Under the pieces are notes generated by a model that saw only the letters and a program-made list of their open reading frames with translations, was not told the origin of the DNA and searched no databases. A stretch of 64,000 nt of DNA, taken from positions 120,558-184,557 of the forward strand of contig JAUGWO010000209.1 of NCBI GenBank assembly GCA_049724395.1, in the 5' to 3' direction. The position numbers were made by a program, and so were the translations under genes. Each line of letters opens with the position of its first letter. Within the stretch, counting starts at the first letter, position 1. Positions 22,262-34,363 of this stretch are shown piece by piece. The stretch is from Spongospora subterranea f. sp. subterranea. Its lineage: Eukaryota > Endomyxa: Phytomyxea > Phytomyxea > Plasmodiophorida.

Positions 22262-24297
22262 ATGAACGGGCCATTCGATGGCGTCGTGTTGGTGTTCGAC
22301 AGGACGATTGAGGAAGGGGAGGAGAATGTGGTCTTGTCTTTGCCAAGGGAGGTCCCCTATCCCGCCGATCTACTATGCAAAATACGATCGTCGCTCGCTG
22401 CGTTAACTGGGGTCGGCGAAGGCATCACCGGTTCCAAGGTCTGCTCGTGCTTGGCCAAACCGTGTTCGCAAATTGACGAGGAACTAGGCGCAACTGACTA
22501 CATTAACGGTCGGCGGTGATCGGGACCGTCGTCAATTCCGGTTCTCGGTTGGCGATGGCAATGGGTATTCGGTTGGAGTCGCCATCAGCAATCGAACCGG
22601 CCATGAAGTCGTGAATCTCGCCCTTAGTATCGTCCAAACCATCAAATATCGATTAGGGGACTTGCCGGGTAATTCGACCACCTGATCACGATTGTCGTTT
22701 GTTCATTGGTGTTTTGGGCATACAGTTTCTGAGCTAATCCAGAAGATCGCTGTAATTGAGTATTATATCAATCAATATATAGCTCGTTTATCAACATCAG
22801 GTCCCGACATTGATTCACAATTTCCGATATTCATTAAACTGATAGGTCCATTCCTGGTTCAGTCGCCGAAATCAATAATGTCCCGTTATTAGAGGGATTA
22901 GTTCCCGGTTTTCGCCCATCGCCCCTTCTCAAAACCCGTTTATCAACCTTATTATCTGTCTTGGAAATGGCATCCCATTCCGATTTGTCATCCGTCACCG
23001 TAAATTCCCATCGCATCGCCCAGATTCGTTGAGGAAATTTTGAAAGAAAAAACTGGACAGGTTCAGGCCCGGTTTTGCTTCCCAATCGGATCGTGTTTGT
23101 TTCGGAAAGGGCGATGTATTGAGTCCCATCTCGATGCTCCTGATTTACTGGACGTCGCCAGGCTGTGCTGCATCTCTGGATTCTTGGACCGAACTCACGG
23201 TGAGGTGTTTTTTTTTCTGTTCACAGATAGTCGTGGCCAGAAATTCACTGCGTTCGCCCAACACAGACGACGGAATCGTCGTGGTCTGGCACGACGTGTT
23301 CCCGAGTAAACTCGACTATTCCACCCCCCCGTCGCACATCCTCATGGTCGTTGCCGTTGGCGACCTGACCCTCTGTCTCTTGGCAAACAATCTCCTAGTC
23401 CATAGGCTACCTGGGTCAGCACCAGCCCTAGAACCATTCACGTCATTGTAATCGTCGTTTCAGGCACGTTGACCCGTTCCTGATCGCCGACATGAAGGCG
23501 CTACTGTGGGAGTTCGATCAGGAGCTTCTGGCGAGAGTCGACGTCGAGATGGCGCAGCTGCACGAGCTTGTCGTCCCGATCGACGCAATCCCATCCACAT
23601 TGGTCAATACTGGCCCAACGGCGAAACATGGCGAGCAAGCGGTCGTGGCGCCTAGACCACCTTCGGCTCCGTCCAGCCCGAAAATTCGTCGCCGAAGTCG
23701 GTCCAACAGTCCACAGAATTCGCCTAGGCCGATACCAAACGCTCCATCGGCCATCAGGTGCGAGAACGGTCTTGGCGATCAATGCGGTTTCCCGTCTGAA
23801 ATTTGTTCAACTTGGCAGATTGACTGTTGGCAAAACAAACGCTCTGCTCCATTATCGAATTATTGACCGAATCGCTGGGATTGTCGAGGAATCGACGCTC
23901 TCGCTGGCATCTGTCCCTGCTGAAATCGCGATTTACAATCGATTCAAAAGCGTGGTGCTGGATATGGAAGCTAAATTCCGCCCAGAAGTAATGTGCCAGG
24001 GGGATGTTTCGGCATCGGGTTCCAGATTAACTGAATGATTCAGTGCAGAAGAGGAAGTCGCTCAAGCAGCGGGACGATCTCTACCCCAAACCAATCCTGG
24101 AGATCAAGCAGAAGGGCGAGATGAACGGTGATCTGAATAAGAAGCGGTTCCTGAGTGATTCAGTGAGCCGAGACGGTGCGACAGAACTGGGTGCTCATTT
24201 TGTGGCGTTGATTCCTTCTACGATTGTTCCTAATGCGGTTCGAAAGCTGGGATTTTGGGTGGTTGGGTATATTATTTGTGTGTTGGCAGAAGTATAG
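22262..24297 (+). CDS. Unassigned multi-exon protein, weakly DENN/longin-like
   Basis: From ATG 22262 the first exon ends at 22411. An intron 22412-22487 leads in frame to QFRFSVGDGNGYSVGVAIS, which loosely recalls the uDENN pattern. Later exons encode VVVWHDVFPSKLD and HILMVVAVGDLTLCLLANNLL, then a serine/proline/arginine linker (PPSAPSSPKIRRRSRSNSP). A helical part follows (VPAEIAIYNRFKSVVLDME), and a lysine-rich region with a hydrophobic C-terminus ends at 24297. Intron phases agree across most junctions. A role in Rab regulation would be a guess. Membrane trafficking or an unrelated scaffold are both open. Confidence 0.5.
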
Positions 24298-24507
24298 ACG
24301 ATCGCTGACCTCATTGAAACTCAGAAGGCGAATGCCACCCAATAACGAGTGCTATGTATGCTTCGAAGACAGCACATGCCAGAATATGATCGACATGGCC
24401 TTCCAATTACTGTACGCCTGGATATAGCACACAATGGTGATAGGATGGAGCTATCATAGAGAAATCATTTATACACAATACATGAGATATGGAATTGGCA
24501 ATTAGAA

Positions 24508-25839
24508 TCATGAGGTACCCGCTTCATGATGCTCTAGCCAGGGATGGGCTAGGATATCTTGAACGGATAAACGGTCAGCGGACTCGCATATAATTCGAGA
24601 CAGCAAATCTAACACCAGCGGAGATGCAGATAGTCTCCATTTCCTGAGCAATACGCGAATTTCGCCGCAGTAGAGAAGACGGAATCGGAGATCGGATAGA
24701 GATGCGATTTGATATGGTGGACAGCCGAACAACATTATGAATAGAACCACTCCAGAGCTATAGACGTCGGATTCAGGACCGAAAAACTCCCTCCCTGCGA
24801 ATATTTCAGGGCTCATATAACCGATTTTGCCTGGCTTTGTAGTGTGGCAAGCGGCAAATGGTCTTATAGCATCGAAAACACGTGCAAGCCCGAAATCAGT
24901 TAACTTGATATCTCCGTCTTGGGTCAGCAGGATGTTTTCGGGAGATAAATCCAGATGGCAAATGTTCTGTGCGTGAATATACTCCAGAGCTTTGATTAAC
25001 TGCCAGTAATACTTGGAGGCTGTTTGCTCGTCTAAACGGCCTGATTGATATATTAAATCCAGCAATTCGCCACCCCTGAAGCAAACTCGAGCGCCATCCT
25101 TCGAAACAATTAAGCAGTTTGAATTAAAATAGACATGTCACGATTACCAGTAATTCTCGTCGTCTTCTAGGGTTTCCAGTAATCGGATAACATGACGATG
25201 GCCAGGATTACCCAGCTGTTCCAGCAACCGCATCTCATTGATAGGGTCTTCGATGACCCTATCACCCGTTAATGATTCTTGCTTGAAAACCGCCGTTTTT
25301 GATGATAATTTTAAAGCGACATGATGTCCAGTCTCTTTGTCAATACCGAACATTATATTGCCTTGAAGAGTGCTTCTCAACGGCCTTAAGTCCCCATATT
25401 TGGACGATGGATCCGGGGGCAATTCTAATTTGACTTCATCATATAAGCCGAACTCTATGAACGTCTCCTCATCCAACACATCCGCTTGAACTTCATCTGG
25501 GGCATTGGGTGTGTCTACAGGTTCTGGACACCGATCAACATCATAGGAATCTAATTGAAAGCGAAAATCTTCAATCGTTTCACGTATTTCAGCTAGCATC
25601 TTCAAAGAAGGCATTTTTAGCCAATACTGGTCACCGGAGGCATCTTGCTCTTTTTGATATGCGATCAACTCCTTTTCCAATAGATCAAGTTTCTCCCTAA
25701 GCCTTGTTATCGAGTCCAGGTTAATCAACTCTCCCCCATACAGCTCCGATGTACATCTCTCTCTCAACCGTCTCCATCGGTGGAACAACGCCGCCTCGGC
25801 CGTCGTCTCATTGTCGTTCGCGTCTCCTCCCATGGCCAT
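24508..25839 (-). CDS. Serine/threonine protein kinase with an N-terminal coiled coil
   Basis: Start at ATG 25839. The first ~170 residues are acidic and helical (REKLDLLEKELIAYQKEQ). One intron near 25090-25140 splits the kinase. The catalytic lysine sits in HVALKLSSK. The catalytic loop is HLDLSPENIL (HRD replaced by HLD), the metal motif is intact DFG, and activation-loop end SPE replaces APE. DVYSSGVVLFIMLFGCPP and HPWLEHH close the domain. The glycine loop reads RSTLQGNIMFG and lacks the usual GxGxxG. The fold resembles the CAMK group. At 25073-25076 a four-base run (GGGG on the coding strand) appears one base short, because GGELLDLI must follow EFAS. Sequence error is likely. Confidence 0.82.
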
Positions 25840-26834
25840 TTTGTGCTCCTTGCGCCTATGTCCACTTAACCGTCCATTTTAGGCGTCCATGAGGTGCAAG
25901 GGCCTTTAGCGAAGGCGATATTTTAGCGATTGTTAATGATGGATTATGATAATGAAGCGAACAGGGCGTTCCCTCCTCTCCTGGGGATAGGTATAGTACA
26001 GGGGAGGTGGGGCAGCCCTGTCCCCCAGTCTCCCAACCCGGTCCGCGCCTCACTCCTCACCGTGTGTCTCACGGCTGTATCTTGAGCCCTCAGATCCTCG
26101 TTCGACGGGCCCACGCTGACACTGGTGACAGCTCAGAGCCACTCATGACTCGCAACGCGGCCTCGTTTCCATGCCAGATTTTAACGGAACAGTCACTCGT
26201 CAGTCACAGAACTCTTCATCTCACAGACAGGGATTGGGTGCCTTCCCATAGTGAGAAAGACAGTCACTCAGTCAAACAAATGAGCCAATATCACTCATGA
26301 TAGCGCTACACCCTTTTTTCTGTTACACTATCATAAACATCCTATCGTTCATCTCATTCTCGCCATTCGCGGAATACGATCATAACGTCTCGACGAACGC
26401 GTTCAAGACTCTGCTGCCATTAGTAGCGAGCAATCGAGCTCGCCGAGTACTGAAGTTCCGCAACGAGAATCTGCGGGAACTTCATGGTGGCGACATTCCA
26501 AGATGAGCAGAAACTTGTGGCAAAATGTTCGCTTAAAATATCATCATCACAAATGTGCACGCTAAGTATCTTGAGCACATCGCCACACACAACTGAATCC
26601 TTCAACTTTGCTGGGGTAAAGAGCGGTTTCGCTGACAACAACTCTATCGCAAGTGCGGTTCTAGAAATGAGGTATCAGGTAGAGAAGTGGTTTCAGGTGG
26701 GGATCAATATTGTACAGTAGAGACTGCAATTGAGAGCTAGTACCCGCTCTTTGGGTCGATGATCCTGCAATTTGTGATTCCTCTAGTGATCCCTTTTTTC
26801 GTTCACAATTGCAACAATCTCGCTATAGGAGTCC
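25840..26834. other. Divergent promoter region, no gene recognised
   Basis: It lies between the kinase and the + strand membrane protein. Short open stretches on either strand have no supporting features. A hairpin with 12-13-bp arms (26451-26462 and 26472-26484, one bulged base) sits in the middle. Confidence 0.5.
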
Positions 26835-28439
26835 ATGGAAGACGACATATTGGGTCCGACCAGTACGATCCGAGAACAGTTAGAGGACGATGTATTGGTT
26901 GTTGAGATTGCCACTGATCGGCCTTCGTATTCCGAAGCGGGATCGAACGCCGTTGACTACCCTCCCTCGTCGACAGATCAGCTGCAGTCGGAACCGGGAG
27001 CTCTTCTGAGGGGCAATGCGAAACCAAAGGCGAAGTTGTTCTTTACAGTGTCCCAGGTCGGGCCAGGACATACGTACAGTTACGAACAAAACGCCATCGC
27101 TTTGATCCGTTTGATGCGAATCAGTTTGTTGATTCCCAATGAGAACGCGTCATTCTGGCACTTTCAGCTCAGACGTCTGTTCTCCTTGATCTTGATTGTG
27201 ATCGCCCTGTCCACATTGATCGAGATGACGCTGTTTTCCGTTCCCAACCACGCCGTCTCCTCCATTTATCTATTCATGGCGATCCATTGCTCGTCGGTCT
27301 ACGTGTTAGTCTCCGTCATCCCGTCGTCGCTCGAATCTCATCTCAATATCTAGGGCGTTCATGACATCTGGTCGTCACCATAACCTCGTCGAGTCCGTGT
27401 TTACCAATTCCGTGCAATCGCAGCATCAGCAATTGATATTAGAGGGGTTCCTCAATTTGGCAATTCGACTTGGAAAGGTATTAAAAGCAATTCAATCTGA
27501 CTTCCTTTGTTCCTACACATCATTTCGGTGATTTTGTCAATTGCTCTAGGTGTTCTTCAGCATATACACGATCTCCATCGTCCTGTTATTATGGACACCG
27601 ATCCCCTTGGTCCACGACGTCATCATCGACGCCACCATGGGGTTTCAATATCTCACCCTGCGTGCTGTCTTGACCATGGTCTGGATTCTGGCGTCGCCCG
27701 CTATAATATTCCCTCCAATCATATTACTCTCCTTCAATAAGGTCTGCCAATCCCGATATTCCATTCTTCACGTAAGTCGTCATATTCCACACGATCGTTC
27801 CTCAATAAGTCTGTTCTCTTTTAGACCCAGATTTCGATTCAGGATACCGCATGCGATTACTACAATACGATCGCCGTTATCGGGGAAAGCATTAACGCGG
27901 CGATTGTCAAAACCAACAAGACTGTCTGCGCATTGACTTTATCGATATTCTGTCCAACGTGTTGTTGCGTGTTGGTGTTGGCGCAACAGGTCCAGTTTGG
28001 AGAATATTCCATGAAAATGAGGGTTGGTCTCAGTCTCGTAGCCGCTTTGCTTCTCGTCTATATCGGGTTAATCGCCATTTCCATCGCCCGCGTCAACGCG
28101 TTCGACGCGCAGACCCAGGTGTTGGCATCGCGGCTGCAGGTTGGCAATCGCCCTGATCATAAAATCGACCTGCTCCTGCTCCAGCAACGACTACACCGCT
28201 CGTAATCTTAAACTTCGCTCATCCGTTGTCCTCAATAATCTAATGATCGTCGCAGAGGAGAACAAATTCGAATCGGGAACTCGTTCGCCATAACTTGGAC
28301 TCTAATAGGACATGTGCGTTATTCCTTGAAAAAACAATTTGTTTTTTGTTTTTTAATGTTGATCCGATTTGACCAGGTCATCAGCGTGTCAATATCGGCA
28401 TACGTATTGCTCTGGGAAATCACCAAGAAACAAGTCTAG
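26835..28439 (+). CDS. Multi-helix membrane protein, gustatory-receptor-like topology
   Basis: The N-terminus is ~100 soluble residues without a signal peptide (MEDDILGPTST). Seven hydrophobic segments follow, among them LILIVIALSTLIEMTLF, SVYVLVSVI, VFFSIYTISIVLLLW, VWILASPAIIFPPII, and VGLSLVAALLLVYIGLIAIS. Introns near 27478-27550 and 27741-27824 join in phase. Two more, before 28257 and 28311-28378, lead to the last helix, VISVSISAYVLLWEI, directly after FAITWTLIGH. Cytosolic N-terminus, seven helices and the best-kept part at helix seven are traits of the GR/GRL family known from animals, some fungi and protists. The match is by topology and weak motif only. The frame slips by one base around 27340-27352. 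Confidence 0.5.
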
Positions 28440-28556
28440 AACCCACAAACATATTAAACAGCAATCGTTTATGAGAGCGATACAGATTGTGCCGCCGACT
28501 GAGTATTTTCCGCCAATCCGACGTTGTCGGTTTGTTGTTGGTTCGGGAGATCGATT

Positions 28557-29981
28557 TCAGGACGATAATCTAAAATTTACCAACTTCTCTAGTCGCTCTT
28601 CTAGACGAGAATCCTGTTCGTCTCGAGCATTAAATTGGCTTTTTTGAACGGGACATTTTGCATACCTGAAGACAAGCGATGGCCCTCTTTCCCGTTGATT
28701 CATAATGGATCATTCCATTTTCGCGGTTTTGCTTGATCAAAAACCCCATGAAGATGATCGGAAGCAGGACACTAACCATACAAATCGGGAACTGGTCGTC
28801 GATCATCTCCCTCGATACGTGTCCCAATCCCAGCTCTTTCCAATACAGGTCCAGCCAGCGGCTGAGATTATCGCGTCGGATCTGATCATCGTCAACTTGG
28901 AGAATTTCGATCGGGGAAATTGGGATCCTACCTGGATCGGGACGCTAGTTCCTAGGAAGTAGCAGAGATCGTACATCATTGGGCGGATCGCGGCCGATTG
29001 CCAATCCAATAAGACCATACGCTGATCGGCGGTGATCACCATGTTGGCGCAATGAACGTCGCCATGCGTCAGACAGGTCGGGTATTCCGTCAACAACACC
29101 CGGTTGATGGACAGAATATGGGCCAGGTAAAGGTCGATGGCGCCACCGCACCGGCGAACCGGTTCCGGAGCGTAGCTGGCGAACTCACGCCAAATCGATG
29201 ACAGAACGCGCCCGAGGGTCCAGGATTTGATCGGACCCAGCGCCTGATCGTACGCGGTCGAATAGGTCTCAGGATTGGCTGTCGATCAGAGTTCGTGAGA
29301 ACGGATCGGCGACAGATTCGGACACAGGACCAAACCTGGTTTGCACGAACGGGAATGGAAATGGGCCAACTCCTTGACAATGTTGTCGATCGTCCGAACG
29401 TCGCTGATACCCTGGGACGACGATGGCGATGTGCCCTCCACGTACTCCATCAGGAAGACGTACTGGCCCGTCCAGTCGATGTAGGAATAGAGCAGGTCGG
29501 GGGATCGCGGGACGCAACGGGGAACCGATAGGAAACTGTACTCGTTGCGATGAAGGTCGAAGACGAGCGTGAAAATGAACTCGGCTAGCGACGATGGCGA
29601 CGTCTTGCAAACGAGATGATGTGTTTGATGATGAGCGTGAAGATCGTGGGTAGGTTCAACAACAGTACTGAAGACGACGGGTTGGAGCAACGGCGAACGA
29701 TTGGCGGAATTCACCTACTGAATATAGGATATTCGGCGAATATTGGACATCTTTCCGTCACCTAATGGGCAGGTTCCGACGATCTTTACAGAAGTCGAGA
29801 GCATCGTGGATAAGGTCGAGGAGGAGATGTGATCGGGATGGAGAACGAGATTAGGGTGGTTCGGGTACATGGCGCCATAGATGAACCGGACCGGGCGGCC
29901 AATGCCGGACGATCGAATCATATGGAGCGCCCCTAATACCAGACATTGCCACAACTTGACCAGAGCCCACAAGATGATCAT
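28557..29981 (-). CDS. EcKinase/CHK-like small-molecule kinase (APH fold)
   Basis: From ATG 29981 there is an N-terminal hydrophobic segment (MIILWALVKLWQCLVLGALH), then LHPDHISSSTLSTML and SVKIVGTCPLGDGKMSNIRR, a glycine-containing nucleotide loop. LVCKTSP (lysine) follows, then NEYSFLS, FLMEYVEG, the catalytic THGDVHCANMVI (Brenner motif HxDxxxxN) and VLLDWQSAAI. Downstream comes RWLDLYWKELGLGHVS and a last short exon ending at 28557. Family members phosphorylate small hydroxylated substrates, for example ecdysteroid kinases or ethanolamine/choline-like relatives; the substrate here is unknown. One splice near 28925-28965 does not keep phase, probably a base error. An extra 5' exon up to about 30260 is possible. 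Confidence 0.72.
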
Positions 29982-30299
29982 CCCGTTCCTGGGGAGGGTA
30001 TTCTCGCACCGATTCCCTGATCTGATCTGGGGCCGTTGTCACTCCATGATCAACAAGACTTCCACAGCAGTACCGCGATAAGAACCCGAAGATTGCCTGG
30101 CACGCGCCTATGACAGATTGAGTGTTGTTCCAGATTTGTTCTTGAATCTTCGACAAGCTGGCTAACATAGTGATTTGTGGCCCAATGATCTGGAATCAGA
30201 CGAGGCTCCTGATCCGACAGCAACTGATTGAGATCGCGATTACTTTCCCCGATAACAGATACAGATTGGCAATGTCTCAACAATCTCTGGGTTTATAAA

Positions 30300-32421
30300 T
30301 TATCCCTCCTCCTGTTCATCTTCATCGATGGTCATCACTACCCCAGGAGTAGCTCTGGACCGTTTCCCGCTCCTCTTCTGTTCGAGAGCCTGCTCTCCAG
30401 CGACGTCGTCAATGCCGTTCCCCGACTCATCTTCCATATCGCCATCGACAAAGTCGCTGCTTTCCGGGATCTTCTCCACCATCTGCAGGACGCGCAGCTG
30501 TAGATCGTTATTGGCGGTTCCGGTCGTCTCGGCCGCCAGCTCGTCTTCGAACGTCGGTCGGACAAACCAAGGAAGACGACCTCGCTGCCAATCGTGAAGA
30601 ATCATTCGCGAGACGTTGTTGAAATCGGGTTCTCCGCCCTTCATGATTTTCCCTAAATGTAAACTGGTTAGGTGGAGGATTTGGCAATTTGAACAAGAAC
30701 GTGAAATTGCCCGACCTCGTAACTTGGCGAATTGTTCCAGGAAATCCATGGCGTTCTCCCATACCGACACCCCATAGGTCTTCTGAAGATATTCGGGATT
30801 GACACGACGAAGGACTTCGTCGATATATAGTGTGGGATCCATCAGACTCTCAACGCGAACGATGCCCTGAACACGCATACGGATGAGCACGGGCGATAAT
30901 TCAATACGAACGGGTCAATATACCTTCAGGACGATATCCGCTTCCGAATCGGACGTTGGATAGACAACACCGGGGCAGTCGATGAGAAATATTCGCTTAA
31001 ATAGTGTAATATATTGCCAGACCTGTCGTCAGAGTGATCAATCCAATTTGATCCGGAATAATTGACAGCGAATTCCGACCTTAGTTTCGCCAGGAATCGG
31101 AGCCACTTTACAGACCGCCTTCGATTTCAACGTATTGATCACAGAGCTCTTCCCAACGTTGGGATATCCAATGAATCCAACGCTAATCTGATTTCAAAAT
31201 CAAAATTTGCGTTTTTCGGCGAGTTTGACGACCAACGAACCTCCTTCTTATCTTTGTGAAGCGATGCGAATTGCCTCAACAGCGAAATCAGCGATCCTTT
31301 ACCGAACGAGTTGGTGATCGATGAATGGAACGCTAACGTCGGGTATTGGGCTGACAAGATCTTGATCCATCTTTTCGTGGCCCAGGTCGGGATCAGGTCG
31401 CATTTGTTCAGGATCAGCACGAGGTGCTTATGTGGGGCGTTCTTCTTGAGATGCGCTTCGACGTGTGGCGATCGAGTTCCTGAACGAGAACACCAATTCA
31501 GACCCACAGACTGGTTCTTGCGATTGCAGAAACGTCTGACCGATGGGGTCCCGGGCGTCTAGAACCTGAATCACGACATCACTGGAATCGAGAACTTTGT
31601 AAAGCTCTCCCCAGATCCGCTTAGATTGACCTTTATCGAACATCTTATGGCGAACGGCGTCTTTAAACTCGCGATCCACTACGTCGACGGTTCAGGGAAC
31701 GTGATTCCGAAGAAGAATATCCATTTTACCGTGTGGATTATAGACCTGATCGTCTTTCGATTCACCCGAATACTGTTCGTGGCTTTTCAAGGCCTTTTCC
31801 ACCATGGCGTCGAGGTCCAGCACCGACAGTTTCGGCCGCTTCCTCGTGTTCTTCTTGCCGAACGTCGACTCGAACGACTCGGTGGTGAGCAGGTTCATCT
31901 TGGCGTTGGCGAACGGGTCTTGCAACAATCCCATGGGCAGTTTCTTCTGATGCAGCAAGACGGTGTATGGGTCGTGGGATTTACTGGCCATATCTTGGCG
32001 GAATGCAGTTAATTGCTCCTGACCCACAACCCGTGTATTACCGAACCATCTACGATTAGGGGCAACGCGGGCACATTCCGCCTCCTATATAGGTAGATAT
32101 TCGAATCAGTCAACGACAACGTGTTTGTTGGAGATATATGGCCAACGATATGGCGTCAAAAGGGCGGACCTTTGACATGAACTTTCCGCCGACGATCTTT
32201 CCGGCTTTATTCCTTTGGGCTTTCTGATTATACATAGCCAATCTGATGAATCGGGAGCACAGAGTTAGTATCGATCATTGATCCTCTCCAAGCGATGTGC
32301 TATATTCGAACCTCTTGATCGTCTCATTTGTTCTAAGACCGGCCGGTCCTCGACCGGTCTTCTTGGCGTCGGGCAACGACCGAAACTCATTGCCAATATG
32401 GGTCTGTCTACCGGTTCCCAT
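30300..32421 (-). CDS. GNL2: Nucleolar GTPase GNL2/NOG2 (60S ribosome biogenesis)
   Basis: Many exons join from ATG 32421 ([11 protein letters not shown]) to 30300. [15 protein letters not shown] and [12 protein letters not shown] match the NGP1 N-terminal domain. The YlqF-type circularly permuted GTPase follows: [20 protein letters not shown], then [11 protein letters not shown] (G4), [14 protein letters not shown] (G1) and [10 protein letters not shown] (G3). The C-terminal region has [33 protein letters not shown] and an acidic/basic tail. GNL2 acts in late nucleolar and nucleoplasmic 60S maturation. All introns found are GT-AG and about 50-90 nt. Every family block is present and in order. 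Confidence 0.92.
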
Positions 32422-32829
32422 TTGGTCGCCCCGCCGACGATGTGCAATCAGACCTTGACCCGAATCGCCAGCGGCACCTGGCCCTGGGATGGCGCTACCC
32501 CGTCCACCAGTCCAGCGCGGACACCGCCACGGACTCCGTCAACCGAACCTGAGCTGACTCAGAAGTTGTCGATCAACTCGAGACGATTAATGTGCCCGTT
32601 GGCTATAATCACGCCATCTTGGGACCGTCATGATTGATCCAAGCGACAAGGGTGATCGCGGGCCATCGTCAACGACCGTTTGGTGACCTGCTCACCCTTG
32701 GAGTGCAATTCAACGTGATATGAATGGTAGAGCTTGTTCATGCCATCCCAATCACTGGGTAAGCCAAACCAATTTTGAACGACGATACCGAGGGCAAGCT
32801 TGGTGTCCCACATTCGACCTGGCGGCGAT

Positions 32830-33660
32830 GATTCACCGCGCGTCCGCAAATGATGGACCAATTGGCGTTCCTCGAGCGGCTCTCTCGACTATGCAACAGA
32901 CGAGCCATGTTGCCACGCCCTCTTTTGATGGTCGTACACGACACCGAACGTCTTGTTGATGTCGATCCCCTTCAAAGCGCGCGGCTGCGTCGAATTTCCG
33001 ATGACCTGAGCCATCATGTTTTCCCCCCGCTGCACCGACGATCGGTGTGATCATCAAACGTTGGTTGCTGCGCTTTACACCGCGCCCATCGCTGTTCACA
33101 GTTATGTACGATCGGGTCGAGGTCGTTCGATAGTGCAACGCAGACTCGTCAGTGTTCCAACTGCTCCTCCGTTCGACATCCCACAGCTCCACTTTCACCG
33201 TTGCCCCGAAATTGTCATCGAAAGTCTGCAAACAACTACGTCCCGGAACGTAATGGCCTTAGATTGTAATAATTCGCCAGTCATATTCAATGTTGGTGCT
33301 TCGATTTCTACTCGTCGCTGCCAGTTGTACAACATGCTCTTCAGCATGCAGTAGTGCGACGCCATCACGTTTTTAGGGTTGCCTTGTTGCTCATCGACGC
33401 GCTGTTTGATGCGTTCATGCTCTTTGGCTTATTTTTACCACCGGACGGTCGCGACACTTTGAATCTGAGGGCTTCTTTCGCTCTGGGACCTGCCCGTGGC
33501 GATGAAGCTCAGCACATCCAATTTCTGGGCGGCGGTAAGATGGGTCCTTTCAACGGTTGGTGCCCGATCCATTGTTTAATCGGCGGTCACTGGGCCATCA
33601 TGTTCCGAAACTCCATTTTGGCAAACTTTTTGATGCCCTCACGATACTGATGCGTCTTTG
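32830..33660 (-). mobile_element. Decayed pogo/Tigger-type (Tc1/mariner superfamily) transposase
   Basis: Fragments in different frames on the minus strand follow the order of a CENP-B/pogo transposase. A helix-turn-helix start (LTAAQKLDVLSFIATGRSQS) comes first. The second DNA-binding block is MLYNWQRRVEIEAP with LNMTGELLQSKAI. The DDE nuclease parts are WNTDESALHYR and RLMITPIVGAAGG, then VIGNSTQPRALKGI with a tryptophan block (KRAWQ). The third acidic residue region is not recognisable. Several frame changes make it non-functional. It lies 5' of GNL2. Confidence 0.65.
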
Positions 33661-34363
33661 AAATCGCAGCTGTTGAAAATCACTGCTTCGAATGGGTGGC
33701 TGGACAACTATCGGCGGTGCACACAACGGCACTTATGTGCACCGAGGAAATTTAATTCCTAGACGTTCCCAATAGATAGAACGCCGAATTTCCCATTGAT
33801 TGAGCGTTTCTCAGCTTCTCATAGGACAAAATCTCGCGAGTTAACGGGCGGACGTCGTCGTTGATTTAGTGAGAGGAGGTCTTAGTATTTTTAGTGGCCA
33901 CTAAATCGAGGGAGAACCCTGGATACAGAAAAAACAACATGTTCTGGGGGGACAAAGGTTGGACCGGTTGACGGAGATTGACAAGGGCCATGTAAATACG
34001 ATCCAGCTCCACTTGGTCCGCGCCTTCAGATCATGTTGGTTTTGCAGTATTTGATTGAAAGCGGTTACAACGTCTACACAGGGCATCGCGTCTGGATGAA
34101 CAGGACACCATGTTCTGAAACTGAACAATTTCCTGAACGCGTCCCTTAATTGACTTGGTCGGGACGGTTGGTTCATCACATAGCGACCGGTTTAAATGAA
34201 AAATAACAACTTTTGCTCACCAACATAACGACACCCTCTTTGTGTCTGTCGCGTTTGAACTTCAAGATGTCAACGAAGACGTTCTGGGACCCGCGCACCC
34301 GGTTAAACTGAACCGTTTTTTGTAGAAAGATGCAAAACGTGTCGCCATAAATAATTAAGTTGT
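33661..34363. other. Spacer with an unassigned coding-like remnant
   Basis: Minus-strand stretches at about 34200-34350 (VRGSQNVFVDILKFKRDRH) and 33960-34180 look coding-like but cannot be joined convincingly. They could be another transposase remnant. No function is claimed. Confidence 0.3.

Noticed and set aside
26451-26484. Hairpin upstream of the seven-helix gene as a possible tRNA or riboswitch
   Set aside because: A single short stem with a bulge and no clover-leaf or aptamer pattern.
29268-29291. 24-nt intron inside the EcKinase-like gene
   Set aside because: A 57-nt intron (29268-29324) ending at the same acceptor also removes the stop and keeps phase, so the very short one is not needed.
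32278-32637. 119-codon + strand frame opposite the GNL2 5' exons
   Set aside because: The minus strand carries conserved GNL2 N-terminal blocks; the + frame is a shadow.
33354-33650. 98-codon + strand frame
   Set aside because: The opposite strand carries the helix-turn-helix part of a pogo-type transposase.
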